Translations under genes and position numbers: made by a program
Shown: positions 9,471-19,014 of the stretch, in pieces
Position numbering within the stretch: the stretch's first letter is position 1
How the letters are laid out: each line of letters starts with the position of its first letter
Notes under the pieces: model-generated
The model's input: the letters and a program-made list of their open reading frames with translations, nothing else
Database searches by the model: none
Told to the model about the DNA's origin: nothing
Assembly (NCBI GenBank): GCA_947458275.1
Contig: CANGYR010000004.1
Span: 62,001-126,000 of the forward strand
Length of the DNA stretch: 64,000 nucleotides
Reading direction: 5' to 3'
From: Chitinophagaceae bacterium
GTDB taxonomy: Bacteria > Bacteroidota > Bacteroidia > Chitinophagales > Chitinophagaceae

Positions 9471-10436
9471 TTAGGAATCCCTTTGCAGTAAATATTGTGC
9501 TAGTTCCTTTAAGGCCGTTTTTCTTGAGCTTACTACTGCAGTGTCCTCCAGATGTTGCATGGCTATTTTGTAATATTTTTCTTTAAGCTCCCCGGCCCAT
9601 ACTGCCACATCACAGGCATTGAAAATATCCAGAACTTTTTGCACTTTATCAGAGCCATTGTATTCAAATAAAGAAATCAGTTCATTTTTTTGCTCAGGAG
9701 TTGCCACTGAAAGCGCATGAATCATTAAAAAAGTCTTTTTATTGGCAATGATATCTCCCCCCACCTGCTTACCAAATTTTTCAGGATCACCATAAGCATC
9801 CAAATAATCATCCTGCACCTGAAAGGCTATTCCAAGATTTTTCCCAAATTCATAGATATGCTGCTGGTTTTGGGCTGAGGCACCACCTAATATCGCACCC
9901 ATTTGCAAACTTGCTGCAAGAAGAACAGAAGTTTTAAGCGTAATCATTTGCAGATATTCATCGTGGGTAACGGTTGACTTGGTTTCAAAATCCATATCCA
10001 GTTGCTGCCCTTCACAAACTTCTTTGGATGTTTTATTGAACAAGCGTAAAATAGGAGGAATAAAAGCAGCATTGACTTCACTGATGCGTCCATAGGCTTC
10101 TACCATCATGACATCTCCGGCTAAAATAGCCGTTGGTTCATTGTATTTGGTGTGAACGGTTTCCATACCCCTTCTCAAGGGAGCCTTATCCATGATATCG
10201 TCGTGAATGAGACTGAAATTATGGAAGAGCTCAATCGCCGAGGCAACGTTCAATGCGTCATTATTGAGCTCGCCAAAAAGTTCATTGGCCAATAAAACAC
10301 AAACCGGACGAACTCTTTTGCCACCGATAGAAAGTATATACTGAGCGGCATCATACAATGTTGCCGGAGCATCGGGAAATTGTCTTTTGTTAAAATGATT
10401 TTCAAAAATTGCGGATAGTTCTTTGAAAGAGCGCAT
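9471..10436 (-). CDS. polyprenyl diphosphate synthase (short-chain type)
   Basis: A 321-residue trans-prenyltransferase that condenses isopentenyl diphosphate onto allylic diphosphates. The first aspartate-rich motif DDIMD is at 79-83 and the second, DDYLD, at 209-213; the GGKRVRP substrate-binding segment is at 38-44. There is no two-residue insertion in the first motif, and a bulky Phe74 lies five residues before it, a feature linked with short C15-C20 products; this is an inference. Dxr, an earlier enzyme of the same isoprenoid supply, is encoded 10 kb away. rnr lies 31 bases upstream on the same strand. Confidence 0.92.
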   Translation of the reverse strand: MRSFKELSAIFENHFNKRQFPDAPATLYDAAQYILSIGGKRVRPVCVLLANELFGELNNDALNVASAIELFHNFSLIHDDIMDKAPLRRGMETVHTKYNEPTAILAGDVMMVEAYGRISEVNAAFIPPILRLFNKTSKEVCEGQQLDMDFETKSTVTHDEYLQMITLKTSVLLAASLQMGAILGGASAQNQQHIYEFGKNLGIAFQVQDDYLDAYGDPEKFGKQVGGDIIANKKTFLMIHALSVATPEQKNELISLFEYNGSDKVQKVLDIFNACDVAVWAGELKEKYYKIAMQHLEDTAVVSSRKTALKELAQYLLQRDS

Positions 10437-10467
10437 GGATCATTCAAGTTTAAGATATTTGATAAGA

Positions 10468-12501
10468 CTACTTGTGCTTTTTATTTTTAGTCTTTTTAGA
10501 TTTTTTTTCTATTGTTTTGACTTTATCCAATACTCTGGTTCCATCTTCCAGCACCCACTCATAATCAAGTTGTCTTTTGGTAAGATTGGCAGCTACCACT
10601 TTTATCTTGATCTTATCCCCCATTCTGAATTTTGTCTTGGTGCGCATACCTACCAGCGAATAATCGGTTTCATCATGTCTAAAGTCATCGAACTCATTCA
10701 GATCTCTGATGCTGACAAGACCTTCGCATTTATGTGCTACCGTCTCCACCCAAAAGCCAAAGGCGGACACACCACTGATGACTCCGTCAAACACTTCTCC
10801 TAAAAAATCCTTCATGTACTCCACCTGCTTGTATTTGTTGCCGGCCCTTTCTGCTTCCATTGCAGACCTTTCCCTGTCTGAAGAGTGCTTACATTTCTCC
10901 GCCATCTTTTTATCAGGTTGCACATTTTTATCCAGGCATTGCTGTAGCACGCGGTGAACCAGTACATCGGGATATCTTCTAATAGGCGAAGTGAAATGAC
11001 AGTAATGTTTAAAACCAAGACCATAATGGCCAATATTTTCAGAAGTATATACCGCTTTGGCCATGGTTCTTATTCCCAGTTGTTCCAACACATGTTGCTC
11101 AGGTTTACCTTGTACTTCCTTCAGCAAATTATTAAAAGACTCAGCCACTTGCTTCTCATCATGAATATTGAATTTATACCCAAACTTTTTCGCAAATGCG
11201 GAAAACGGAAGTAATTTTTCTTCGCTGGGTGTATCGTGTATTCTGTATGGAAAAGGAATGGGTTCTTTATTGATTTTTATTTTAGAGATAAATTCGGCGA
11301 CTGCTTTATTGGCAAGCAACATAAACTCTTCAATCAGTTTATGTGCTTCTTTACTTTCTTTCACCACAATACCCAGAGGCTTTCCGTTTTCATCTAATTT
11401 AAACCTTACCTCTGTGGATGAGAAATTAATGGCACCATTATCAAAACGTTTTTTTCTGAATTGCTGAGCCAGATTATTCAATAATAAAATAGGTTTATGA
11501 TGAAGCCCGTCTTTGGTTTCAATGGTCTGCTGGACATCTTCATAGGTGAAACGATGGTCACTGTGAATGACGGTTCTGCCAATCCATTGTTGCTTTATCT
11601 CAGCTCTGTTAGTGATTTGAAAGATAACGGAGAAAGTATATTTATCCTCATTGGGTCTCAGAGAACAAAGCTCGTTGGAGATTCTTTCTGGGAGCATGGG
11701 ATTTACTCTATCAGGAAGGTAAACGCTCGTGGCACGTGCATAGGCGGCTTTATCGAGCATACTTCCTTCGGTAACAAAATGACTTACATCTGCAATGTGA
11801 ACACCTATTTCATAATTGCCGTTGTCAAGATTCCGAATAGAAATAGCATCATCAAAATCTTTCGCATCCGCCGGATCGATAGTGAACGTAAGTATATCTC
11901 TGCAATCTTTTCTTTTACTTAATTCTTCTCTGGTAATGTTATCTGATAAACTTTCAGCAACGGCCAGTACTTCTTTTTCAAAACTCAAAGGAAAACCGCC
12001 GTCAATCAGAATATCTTTCATAGCCATATCGCCTTCATTTTTGGCGGTGACTACAGACATGATTTCTCCATTGGGCTTTTTATCTTCTTTGTCCCATTTA
12101 ATGAGATGGGCAACTACCTTATCGCCATCTTTAGCGCCGTTGATTTTATCCAGCGGAATGTAAAAATCAGGAATTGGCTTATCTGATGATGAAATGAAGA
12201 AGGCTACATTATTTTTCAGTTGTAGATGTCCGGAGAAAATGGTTTGTTTTCTTTCTACCACTTCCACCACCTTTCCTTCGGCTCTTTTAGTAGTATTACC
12301 GCCTTTAGCCACCTGAACCCTTACCACATCTCCGTGAAATGCTTTACCGAAATCATTGGGTCTGATAAGGATATCCTTTTCCATACCTTCAACGATTACA
12401 TAGCCCATTCCACTTTTGCTGACATCCAATTTGCCTTTGTATAATTGTACCTGTGAAGATTTCTTTTTGTCGGTTTTGACAGACTTACCCATAATGGTCA
12501 T
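10468..12501 (-). CDS. rnr: ribonuclease R
   Basis: A 677-residue 3'-5' exoribonuclease that degrades structured RNA and helps mature rRNA and tRNA. Order of domains: cold-shock-like OB folds (about 20-150), the RNB catalytic domain with DPADAKDFDD at 209-218 supplying the metal-binding aspartates, a C-terminal S1 domain (about 585-655) and a Lys-rich tail. Two in-frame ATGs lie close together at 12501 and 12492 (MTIMGKS); nothing visible decides between them. The length is slightly short for RNase R but too long for RNase II-type truncations. Confidence 0.94.
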   Translation of the reverse strand: MTIMGKSVKTDKKKSSQVQLYKGKLDVSKSGMGYVIVEGMEKDILIRPNDFGKAFHGDVVRVQVAKGGNTTKRAEGKVVEVVERKQTIFSGHLQLKNNVAFFISSSDKPIPDFYIPLDKINGAKDGDKVVAHLIKWDKEDKKPNGEIMSVVTAKNEGDMAMKDILIDGGFPLSFEKEVLAVAESLSDNITREELSKRKDCRDILTFTIDPADAKDFDDAISIRNLDNGNYEIGVHIADVSHFVTEGSMLDKAAYARATSVYLPDRVNPMLPERISNELCSLRPNEDKYTFSVIFQITNRAEIKQQWIGRTVIHSDHRFTYEDVQQTIETKDGLHHKPILLLNNLAQQFRKKRFDNGAINFSSTEVRFKLDENGKPLGIVVKESKEAHKLIEEFMLLANKAVAEFISKIKINKEPIPFPYRIHDTPSEEKLLPFSAFAKKFGYKFNIHDEKQVAESFNNLLKEVQGKPEQHVLEQLGIRTMAKAVYTSENIGHYGLGFKHYCHFTSPIRRYPDVLVHRVLQQCLDKNVQPDKKMAEKCKHSSDRERSAMEAERAGNKYKQVEYMKDFLGEVFDGVISGVSAFGFWVETVAHKCEGLVSIRDLNEFDDFRHDETDYSLVGMRTKTKFRMGDKIKIKVVAANLTKRQLDYEWVLEDGTRVLDKVKTIEKKSKKTKNKKHK

Positions 12502-12653
12502 TTTTCACTAAAAGCAATCATTGCTTATATTCTGCAATGTACATAATCTATTTGTGATATCTCCTCGATATAAAACAATAATGAGCATAATCCGGGCTTT
12601 TTTATTGGGTAAGATATGTCATATTCCACGGTTGAATTATAATGTTGATTACA

Positions 12654-12703
12654 TTTCAAATGATTATGGTCTATAATACTGAACATCCCATAATCATTTT
12701 GAA
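12654..12703. repeat. imperfect inverted repeat upstream of the 12755 gene
   Basis: The left arm TTTCAAATGATTATGG (12654-12669) is mirrored by CCATAATCATTTTGAA (12688-12703) across an 18-base spacer, with a single bulged T. The A+T-rich arms and lack of a following T-run argue against a terminator. It lies 50 bases before the start codon at 12755, so an operator or an RNA hairpin in the leader is possible. Confidence 0.55.
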
Positions 12704-12754
12704 GTCATAATTATTGCAACAACCCAGAAGGTAACTTTAGACAAACGCGATCAC

Positions 12755-13051
12755 ATGTACAATTATGATACCGTTGTTGACGCAATTAACGGATTGAAAA
12801 AAAGGGGCTTTATTATTGACTTCAATCTTGCTTTTAAACAATCGATTTGCGAGGAAAGCAGCGAATGCCTTACCCCATCAGATTATTTTATCATTGAAAC
12901 CTACCGTTTTGAAGGAGACAGCAATCCATCAGATGAAGACATCGTTTATGCTCTTGAATCAAAAGATGGCAAAATAAAAGGTATTTTTACAGGAGCATTT
13001 GGAATGTATAATGACAGTACAGACCTGAGTAAACTGCAAAACCATCACTGA
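12755..13051 (+). CDS. conserved small protein, function unknown
   Basis: A 98-residue acidic soluble protein beginning MYNYDTVVDAINGLKKRGF. Relatives in the Bacteroidetes often carry the database name 'phosphoribosylpyrophosphate synthetase', but no PRPP-binding loop or PRPP synthase motif is present and the protein is far too short, so I do not use that name. The sequence has an alpha-beta appearance with a conserved-looking FIIETYRFEG core. cutC starts 9 bases after the stop, indicating a two-gene transcript. Confidence 0.72.
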   Translation: MYNYDTVVDAINGLKKRGFIIDFNLAFKQSICEESSECLTPSDYFIIETYRFEGDSNPSDEDIVYALESKDGKIKGIFTGAFGMYNDSTDLSKLQNHH

Positions 13052-13060
13052 AAAATAAAT

Positions 13061-13801
13061 ATGACTATAAGCTACTCTCTCGAAGCAATTGCTTTTAATA
13101 TTGAAAGCTGTAAAATTGCTGAACATGCCGGCGTTCACCGAATTGAGCTTTGTGATAATCCGGGAGATGGCGGTACTACTCCCTCTATGGGATTTATCAA
13201 ACAGGCAAGAAAAAATGTCTCCATTGAATTATTTCCAATCATCAGACCGAGAGGTGGAGATTTTCTCTATTCTCCTGATGAATTTGAGATCATGCTGAAT
13301 GACATACAGCTTTGTAAAGAAATTGGCTGCGATGGAATAGTATCCGGCATATTGAATGCAGATGGAACCGTTGATACTGAAAAAACGGCAAAACTTGCAG
13401 CGCTCGCCTATCCCATGAGCGTTACTTTTCACCGGGCTTTCGACCGCACCCGTGATCCATTTGAAGCGTTAGAAAAAATCATTGAATCGGGTTGTGATAG
13501 AATTTTAACCAGTGGACAACAGCCAACAGCGATGGAAGGTGCCGGATTGATAAAATCCCTAATTGAGAAAGCCGATAACCGGATAATAATTATGCCTGGC
13601 AGTGGAATAAGATCAGGTAATATTAAAGAGCTCATTCAACTTACCGGCGCAAGAGAAATCCATACTTCAGCAAGAAAATCAGAAAAATCAAAAATGAATT
13701 ATATCAATGAATTGATGCATGAAAATTTGCAATCAACTACCTTGGATATAACCGAAGTGAAATCGATGATAAATACACTTTACTCTATATCAAGAGTTTA
13801 G
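13061..13801 (+). CDS. cutC: CutC family protein
   Basis: A 246-residue TIM-barrel protein with the CutC motifs HRIELCDNPGDGGTTPS near the N terminus, IIRPRGGDF in the second strand region, TFHRAFD and LTSGQ further on. The family was named for copper homeostasis in E. coli, but its biochemical role is still unsettled. It follows the small 12755 gene closely and converges on serA; the tetranucleotide TTAG at 13798-13801 holds both stop codons. Confidence 0.92.
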   Translation: MTISYSLEAIAFNIESCKIAEHAGVHRIELCDNPGDGGTTPSMGFIKQARKNVSIELFPIIRPRGGDFLYSPDEFEIMLNDIQLCKEIGCDGIVSGILNADGTVDTEKTAKLAALAYPMSVTFHRAFDRTRDPFEALEKIIESGCDRILTSGQQPTAMEGAGLIKSLIEKADNRIIIMPGSGIRSGNIKELIQLTGAREIHTSARKSEKSKMNYINELMHENLQSTTLDITEVKSMINTLYSISRV

Positions 13802-15036
13802 TACAATATTCTTACTTTAATAGTATTTTTTACCTTCTTCAATAATTCCACAGCATTTTTACTGAGATTTTTATCTATATCCAAAACCACATATCCTATA
13901 GCATCATTGGTTTTCAGATATTGACCCACAATATTGATTTTATTTTTACTCAGACAGGAGTTGATTTCACTTAACACGCCAGGAACATTTTTATGAATGT
14001 GTAAAATCCTATGAGCATCTTCATGAGGCGGCAGTGAAATAGCCGGGATAGTATGCGACCCATTGCTTATTCCTTTTTCGAGGTAATTAAACAATTTTGA
14101 ACTCACATCCATTCCTATATTATTTTGTGCTTCCAATGTACTTCCGCCAATGTGAGGAGTTAATAATACATTAGACAAACCTTGTAAAGGAGTTATAAAT
14201 TCATCACCATTTTTTTCGGGTTCTACAGGAAAAACATCTATGGCTGCACCGGAAAGATGTCCAGACTCCAGGGCTGTTTTTAACGCAGGAATATCAACTA
14301 CTTCTCCCCTTGCATAATTAATAAGTATTGCACCCTTTTTGAATTGTTTAAGGGTATTCTTGTTGATCATATTTTTAGTAGAAGGCAATTCCGGCACATG
14401 CAAGGTAACCACATCGCTGTGCTGAAGAAGTTCTTTCAGAGACTTGCTGTCGTTAGCATTTCCCAAAGGAAGTTTGGTTTCTACATCATAAAAAATCACT
14501 TTCATTCCTAAAGCTTCTGCGAGCACACTTACTTGTGTTCCAATATTTCCATATCCGATAATACCTAAAGTCTTTCCTCTCAACTCATAACTGCCTGTTG
14601 CATCTTTGTTCCATTTTCCTTCATGAGCAGCTTTATTTTTATCAATAATTTTTCGCATGAGCATTACAGAGGCGCCAATCACTAATTCAGCTACACTTCT
14701 TGTATTGCTGTAGGGAGCATTAAAAACAGCTATACCTGCATTGGTGGCAGCATCCAGATTAACCTGATTCACTCCTATACAAAAGCATCCAATAGCTTGC
14801 AGTTTCTCAGCAGCATCAATTACTTTTTGAGTAATCTGAGTCTTGCTTCTTATTCCCAGCAAATGCACATTTTTTATTTCTTTTATCAATTCCGCTTCAC
14901 TAATGGAGCCGGAAAGTTTACGCACATTGGTATACCCATGAGAAGAAAAATGTTTTACTGCAGCGTCACTGATGTTTTCTAAAAAAAGGATATTTATTTT
15001 CTCTTTGGGATAACTGGTAAGTTTCTTTTCAGGCAT
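13798..15036 (-). CDS. serA: D-3-phosphoglycerate dehydrogenase
   Basis: A 412-residue enzyme that oxidises 3-phosphoglycerate to phosphohydroxypyruvate, the first step of serine synthesis. The NAD-binding signature GIIGYGNIGTQVS lies in the middle; the catalytic Arg is in NYARGEV, the Glu in FPVEPEKN and the His in TPHIGGST. The last ~75 residues (HKNVPGVLSEINSCL onward) form a C-terminal ACT domain, which in relatives binds serine for feedback inhibition. The size matches the E. coli-type enzyme of about 410 residues. A -7 element with a -33 TTTG lies just upstream. Confidence 0.95.
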   Translation of the reverse strand: MPEKKLTSYPKEKINILFLENISDAAVKHFSSHGYTNVRKLSGSISEAELIKEIKNVHLLGIRSKTQITQKVIDAAEKLQAIGCFCIGVNQVNLDAATNAGIAVFNAPYSNTRSVAELVIGASVMLMRKIIDKNKAAHEGKWNKDATGSYELRGKTLGIIGYGNIGTQVSVLAEALGMKVIFYDVETKLPLGNANDSKSLKELLQHSDVVTLHVPELPSTKNMINKNTLKQFKKGAILINYARGEVVDIPALKTALESGHLSGAAIDVFPVEPEKNGDEFITPLQGLSNVLLTPHIGGSTLEAQNNIGMDVSSKLFNYLEKGISNGSHTIPAISLPPHEDAHRILHIHKNVPGVLSEINSCLSKNKINIVGQYLKTNDAIGYVVLDIDKNLSKNAVELLKKVKNTIKVRILY

Positions 15037-15053
15037 TTGAAGAAAATTTTTTA

Positions 15054-15087
15054 CAAAGATATTTTTTTTATAATTAACAGCACCAAA
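15054..15087 (-). promoter_or_regulatory. Bacteroidetes promoter of serA
   Basis: On the minus strand TATCTTTG (15061-15054) matches TAnnTTTG perfectly, and a TTTG lies 22 bases upstream of it (15087-15084), close to the -33 position. The -7 element ends 17 bases before the serA ATG, giving a leader of roughly 10 bases with no Shine-Dalgarno sequence. Confidence 0.72.
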
Positions 15088-15169
15088 TAATACAGATAAA
15101 TAGGCATTTTAAGCGCAAATTTCATAATTTTATCTCGTTACAATATTAGTTTAGAAACTAAATAAATTA

Positions 15170-16399
15170 TTGAATAATACATTTAAAATAAAAGCATTTA
15201 TTCATATTTTAATTAAATTCACCTTGTACAGCCAATATCGAATTTTTAGGATTTGTATTTTTTTATTTTTAGCCACTGCTATTTTTTCTTGTAACAATGA
15301 GGAAAATCAAAATGACGCCGATGTCAAAGTTGAACCTTATGTACTTCCGGAAATTGAAAAAATTAATACAAATGAAAGCTCCCAATATTTTAATCAATGT
15401 CGGCTATGGTATGACTCTACTTTATCTAATTCCGGATTTAATGGCGCAGTACTGGTATCAAAAAATGGGAATGTTGTGTTTGAAAAATATCAAGGCGTTT
15501 CGCATCTTGGCTCTAAAGACTCCATAACTGCCAATACTTCATTTCATATTGCGTCTGTAAGTAAAACATTTACGGCAATGATGGTATTAAAACTATGGCA
15601 GGACAAAAAGTTAGCGTTAGATGATGAGCTCTCGAAATATTTTTCTGATTTCAATTACCCAGGTGTAACTATAAGAACACTTTTGAATCACAGAAGTGGA
15701 CTTCCCAATTATGTTTATTTTATGGATGAACTCGGATGGGATAAAAAAAAATTAGTGAGCAACCAGGATGTTTACACTTATCTAACCTCTAGAAAAGCTG
15801 AACTAAAAAATATTTCATCACCCAATACTCATTTTACTTATTGCAACACCAATTATGCATTGCTGGCATTGCTGATAGAAAAACTTACCAATAAGTCTTA
15901 TGGCGCTTATCTAAAGCAGCAAATCTTTGATCCATTATCTATGACAAATTCGTTTGTAATGGACAAGACCGATAGCAGTAATAAATATCAAAGTTATGAC
16001 TGGCGTGGACAGCTGATTCCCAATAACCATCTAGACGGCGTTTATGGAGATAAAAATATTTATTCCACTGTGCAGGATTTATTTAGATGGGACAGATTCC
16101 TGAAATCGAATCTTCTTTTTACACCCGAAACACTGGAACAAGCTTATACACCATACAGCAATGAAAGACAAGGAATTAAAAATTACGGCCTGGGTTGGCG
16201 AATGAATATTTATCCTGATGGCAATAAAGTCGTTTATCACAACGGATGGTGGCATGGAAACAATGCATCTTTCATAAGATTGATTAAAGAAGATGCGGTT
16301 ATAATAATCTTAGGAAATCGTTATAACAGAGGGGTTTATAAAGGAAAAAATCTCATTAGTATTTTTGGTCATACTCATGATAACAGTGAAGAAGAATAA
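15170..16399 (+). CDS. lipoprotein serine hydrolase (class C beta-lactamase / DD-peptidase fold)
   Basis: A 409-residue protein of the beta-lactamase/transpeptidase-like superfamily. The nucleophile motif SxxK is S129-V-S-K132, the YxN motif is Y224-C-N226 and the third motif is H357-N-G359 in place of KTG. A lipobox (AIFSC, Cys41) follows a hydrophobic segment, so the protein should be lipid-anchored. There is no ATG before the signal peptide: the frame opens with TTG at 15170, and a second TTG at 15224 would give a more typical 22-residue signal. True substrate (peptidoglycan stem peptide, ester or peptide) is unknown. Confidence 0.85.
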   Translation: MNNTFKIKAFIHILIKFTLYSQYRIFRICIFLFLATAIFSCNNEENQNDADVKVEPYVLPEIEKINTNESSQYFNQCRLWYDSTLSNSGFNGAVLVSKNGNVVFEKYQGVSHLGSKDSITANTSFHIASVSKTFTAMMVLKLWQDKKLALDDELSKYFSDFNYPGVTIRTLLNHRSGLPNYVYFMDELGWDKKKLVSNQDVYTYLTSRKAELKNISSPNTHFTYCNTNYALLALLIEKLTNKSYGAYLKQQIFDPLSMTNSFVMDKTDSSNKYQSYDWRGQLIPNNHLDGVYGDKNIYSTVQDLFRWDRFLKSNLLFTPETLEQAYTPYSNERQGIKNYGLGWRMNIYPDGNKVVYHNGWWHGNNASFIRLIKEDAVIIILGNRYNRGVYKGKNLISIFGHTHDNSEEE

Positions 16400-16418
16400 A
16401 CTTCAATACTAAAGATTT

Positions 16419-17765
16419 TTACCCGAAAAATATATAGGTAAGTAAAATTGAAGTAAGAATGCCAACCAAATCTGCCAGCAACATAGCCGGAACTGCATAT
16501 CTTGTATTTTTTACTCCCACCGCTCCGAAATAAACCGCAATCACATAAAAAGTGGTATCTGAAGAACCCTGTAAAATACAAGACAATCTTCCGGCAAAAG
16601 AATCGGCTCCGAAAGTCTTCATCGTATCCACCATCATACCTCTGGCACCGCCTCCGCTGAATGGTTTTATCAAGGCCGTAGGCAGTCCATCTACAAATCT
16701 GGTATCCGCACCCAATGAAGAAAATAACCCTTTCATTCCATCAATTACGATATCAAACGTACCACTGGTTCTCAACAAACTTATAGCTACCAACATGCCC
16801 ACCAGATAAGGAATTATACGAACGGCAGTTTCAAAACCACCTTTAGCGCCTTCAATAAATGCATCGAAGACATCAATTTTTTTATACACTCCGCCTAATA
16901 TAATCAATGCGAAAATCAATAAAATAAGTCCACTGCTCAAAGAGCCGGAAAATACCTGAACCGCATCCGTATCCAATGATGTAATATATAAAATCAGCGA
17001 AGCAATAATAGCGGATAAACCAAAAATCCATGCCAGGATAACCGGCTGAAATATTTTTATCTTTTGTTTAAATCCTACAATCAACATAGCTGAAATAGTA
17101 GCTACAAATGTGGCAATCATACAGGGAATAAAAATATCCATAGGATTGGCTGCCTTGGCTGCAGAACGAAGTGCAATAATACTCACAGGAATGAGTGTTA
17201 ATCCTGAAGCGTGCAGACAAAGAAACATAATCTGCGGATTGGACGCTCTTGATTTGTCAGGATTAATACTTTGCAGACTTTCCATGGCTTTGATTCCAAA
17301 AGGAGTTGCTGCATTATCTAATCCAAGCAGATTGGCTGAAAAATTCATCATCATGTGTCCGGTTGCAGGATGCCCCTTGGGTATGTCAGGAAAAATTTTG
17401 GAAAAAAATGGGCTGATAATCCGGGATAAAAAATTGATACCGCCTGCCCTTTCAGCTATGGCAAGAAAGCCCATAAACAAGGCAAGAAAACCGATTAATC
17501 TTAAACACAGCGTAACGGCAGTTTGGCAAGTCTCGATAATACCATCGGCAGATTGAATACGATAATTGACTTGACCTGATACTGTAGACGAAGAAACCGC
17601 AGCGGTATCTAAAGCTACTTTATTATTAATTCTTATGGTATCTCCTGTTTTCCCGGTAACCATACTTGTGAGAATGGTTTTATGTTCGGGAAAGAAACAC
17701 AATTTTATTCCTGCAGTAAGAAGGGCGATGAGGATAAAAGCTGACCAGATTCTGCTTAGCGCCAT
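16419..17765 (-). CDS. SpmA-SpmB fusion (nucleoside recognition domain membrane protein)
   Basis: A 448-residue polytopic membrane protein in which an SpmA-like half (about 1-230, with FLAIAERAGGINFLSR and ATGHMMMNFSANLLGLDNAATPFG features) is joined to an SpmB-like half (about 250-448, with PFSGGGARGMM and the DTTFYVIAVYFGAVG segment). In Bacillus the two halves are separate genes needed for spore core dehydration, but this lineage does not sporulate, so the role here is unknown; the Gate/nucleoside-recognition fold suggests transport. It converges on the serine hydrolase with a 19-base gap. Confidence 0.85.
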   Translation of the reverse strand: MALSRIWSAFILIALLTAGIKLCFFPEHKTILTSMVTGKTGDTIRINNKVALDTAAVSSSTVSGQVNYRIQSADGIIETCQTAVTLCLRLIGFLALFMGFLAIAERAGGINFLSRIISPFFSKIFPDIPKGHPATGHMMMNFSANLLGLDNAATPFGIKAMESLQSINPDKSRASNPQIMFLCLHASGLTLIPVSIIALRSAAKAANPMDIFIPCMIATFVATISAMLIVGFKQKIKIFQPVILAWIFGLSAIIASLILYITSLDTDAVQVFSGSLSSGLILLIFALIILGGVYKKIDVFDAFIEGAKGGFETAVRIIPYLVGMLVAISLLRTSGTFDIVIDGMKGLFSSLGADTRFVDGLPTALIKPFSGGGARGMMVDTMKTFGADSFAGRLSCILQGSSDTTFYVIAVYFGAVGVKNTRYAVPAMLLADLVGILTSILLTYIFFG

Positions 17766-17869
17766 TGAATATTTGAATTGAGGTTAATGTTTGCTGTATG
17801 TTAATGAAAAAAATCCATTATCTACATCCATACAATATAAAATGAAGATACTATTTATCCTGCATACCT

Positions 17870-17877
17870 TACCTTTG
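17870..17877 (+). promoter_or_regulatory. -7 element upstream of ychF
   Basis: TACCTTTG matches TAnnTTTG and would start a transcript with a leader of about 30 bases before the ychF ATG at 17914. No matching -33 TTTG is visible. Confidence 0.5.
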
Positions 17878-17913
17878 CAACTTCTTTAAAATAAATAAAA
17901 ACACTTTTTTATA

Positions 17914-19014
17914 ATGGCACTTAAAGCAGGAATTGTAGGATTACCGAATGTGGGCAAGTCAACTCTTTTTAATGCGGTGAGCACCAGTGCGAAGGCGCAG
18001 GCGAGCAACTACCGATTTTGTACTATTGAGCCCAATACGGGGCTAGTAAACGTTCCGGATCCGAGATTGAATAAACTGGAGGAACTGGTAAAGCCTGCCC
18101 GTGTTGTTCCCACTCAGATTGAGATTGTTGATATTGCCGGACTGGTAAAAGGTGCCAGTAAAGGGGAAGGACTGGGAAATAAATTCCTCGCCAATATCAG
18201 AGAAGTAGATGCCATCATACAGGTGATCCGTTGTTTTGAAGACGAAAATATTTTGAGAGATGAAGGTCCTATCAATCCGGTGGGTGACAAAGAAATTATT
18301 GAAACAGAATTGCAGTTGAAAGATTTGGAGAGTGTAGATAAAAAAATACAACGCGTTGAAAAACTCATCAAACAAGGCGATGCTAAAATAAAAGCTGAAT
18401 ACGATGTTTTGAAACGTTGCAAGGAACATTTGGAAGCAGGAAAAAACATCATTTCTCTCGGACTCGCCAAAGAAGAAAAGGCGGCTATTGAGGATATTTT
18501 TCTTCTAACAGATAAGCCTATTCTATATGTAGCAAATGTGGATGAAGCGTCTATGCATACCGGTAATAAATATTCGGAGGCGTTAATTGAGGCGGTGAAA
18601 AATGAAGGGAACGAGGTAATTGTGATGACCAATGCCATTGAGGCTCAGATTGCGGAGTTTGACAATGCAGATGACAAGCAAATGTTTATGGAAGAATATA
18701 AAATGACTGAGCCTGCCCTGGATCGTTTGATACACTCAACATATAAACTACTAAACTTAACAACCTACTTCACCGCCGGAGTTCAGGAAGTACGTGCCTG
18801 GACTATACAAGAAGGCTGGAAAGCTCCTCAGGCTGCCGGTGTTATCCATACTGACTTTGAAAAAGGATTTATTAAAGCTGAAGTAATTGCCTACGATGAC
18901 TTTGTAAAATACGGATCAGAAGCTGCCTGCAGAGATACCGGTAAATTAAGAATTGAAGGAAAAGAGTATCTGGTTAAAGACGGGGATGTGATGCATTTTA
19001 GGTTTAACGTCTAA
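17914..19014 (+). CDS. ychF: redox-regulated ATPase YchF
   Basis: A 366-residue Obg-family P-loop protein. The P loop GLPNVGKST is at 8-16, the switch II region DIAGLVKGAS follows, and the position that gives guanine specificity in relatives reads ANVDE, consistent with ATP use in YchF. A coiled-coil insertion spans about 130-190 and the last ~85 residues form a TGS domain ending in the typical DGDVMHFRFNV. YchF associates with ribosomes and affects oxidative-stress responses in E. coli. It is monocistronic and is followed by a repeat-filled spacer. Confidence 0.96.
   Translation: MALKAGIVGLPNVGKSTLFNAVSTSAKAQASNYRFCTIEPNTGLVNVPDPRLNKLEELVKPARVVPTQIEIVDIAGLVKGASKGEGLGNKFLANIREVDAIIQVIRCFEDENILRDEGPINPVGDKEIIETELQLKDLESVDKKIQRVEKLIKQGDAKIKAEYDVLKRCKEHLEAGKNIISLGLAKEEKAAIEDIFLLTDKPILYVANVDEASMHTGNKYSEALIEAVKNEGNEVIVMTNAIEAQIAEFDNADDKQMFMEEYKMTEPALDRLIHSTYKLLNLTTYFTAGVQEVRAWTIQEGWKAPQAAGVIHTDFEKGFIKAEVIAYDDFVKYGSEAACRDTGKLRIEGKEYLVKDGDVMHFRFNV

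Noticed and set aside
12755-13051. Name 'phosphoribosylpyrophosphate synthetase' for the 98-residue protein
   Set aside because: No PRPP synthase motif and one third of the needed length.
18114-18638. 174-codon minus-strand frame
   Set aside because: Antisense to ychF, Ser/Phe-rich, with no independent support.
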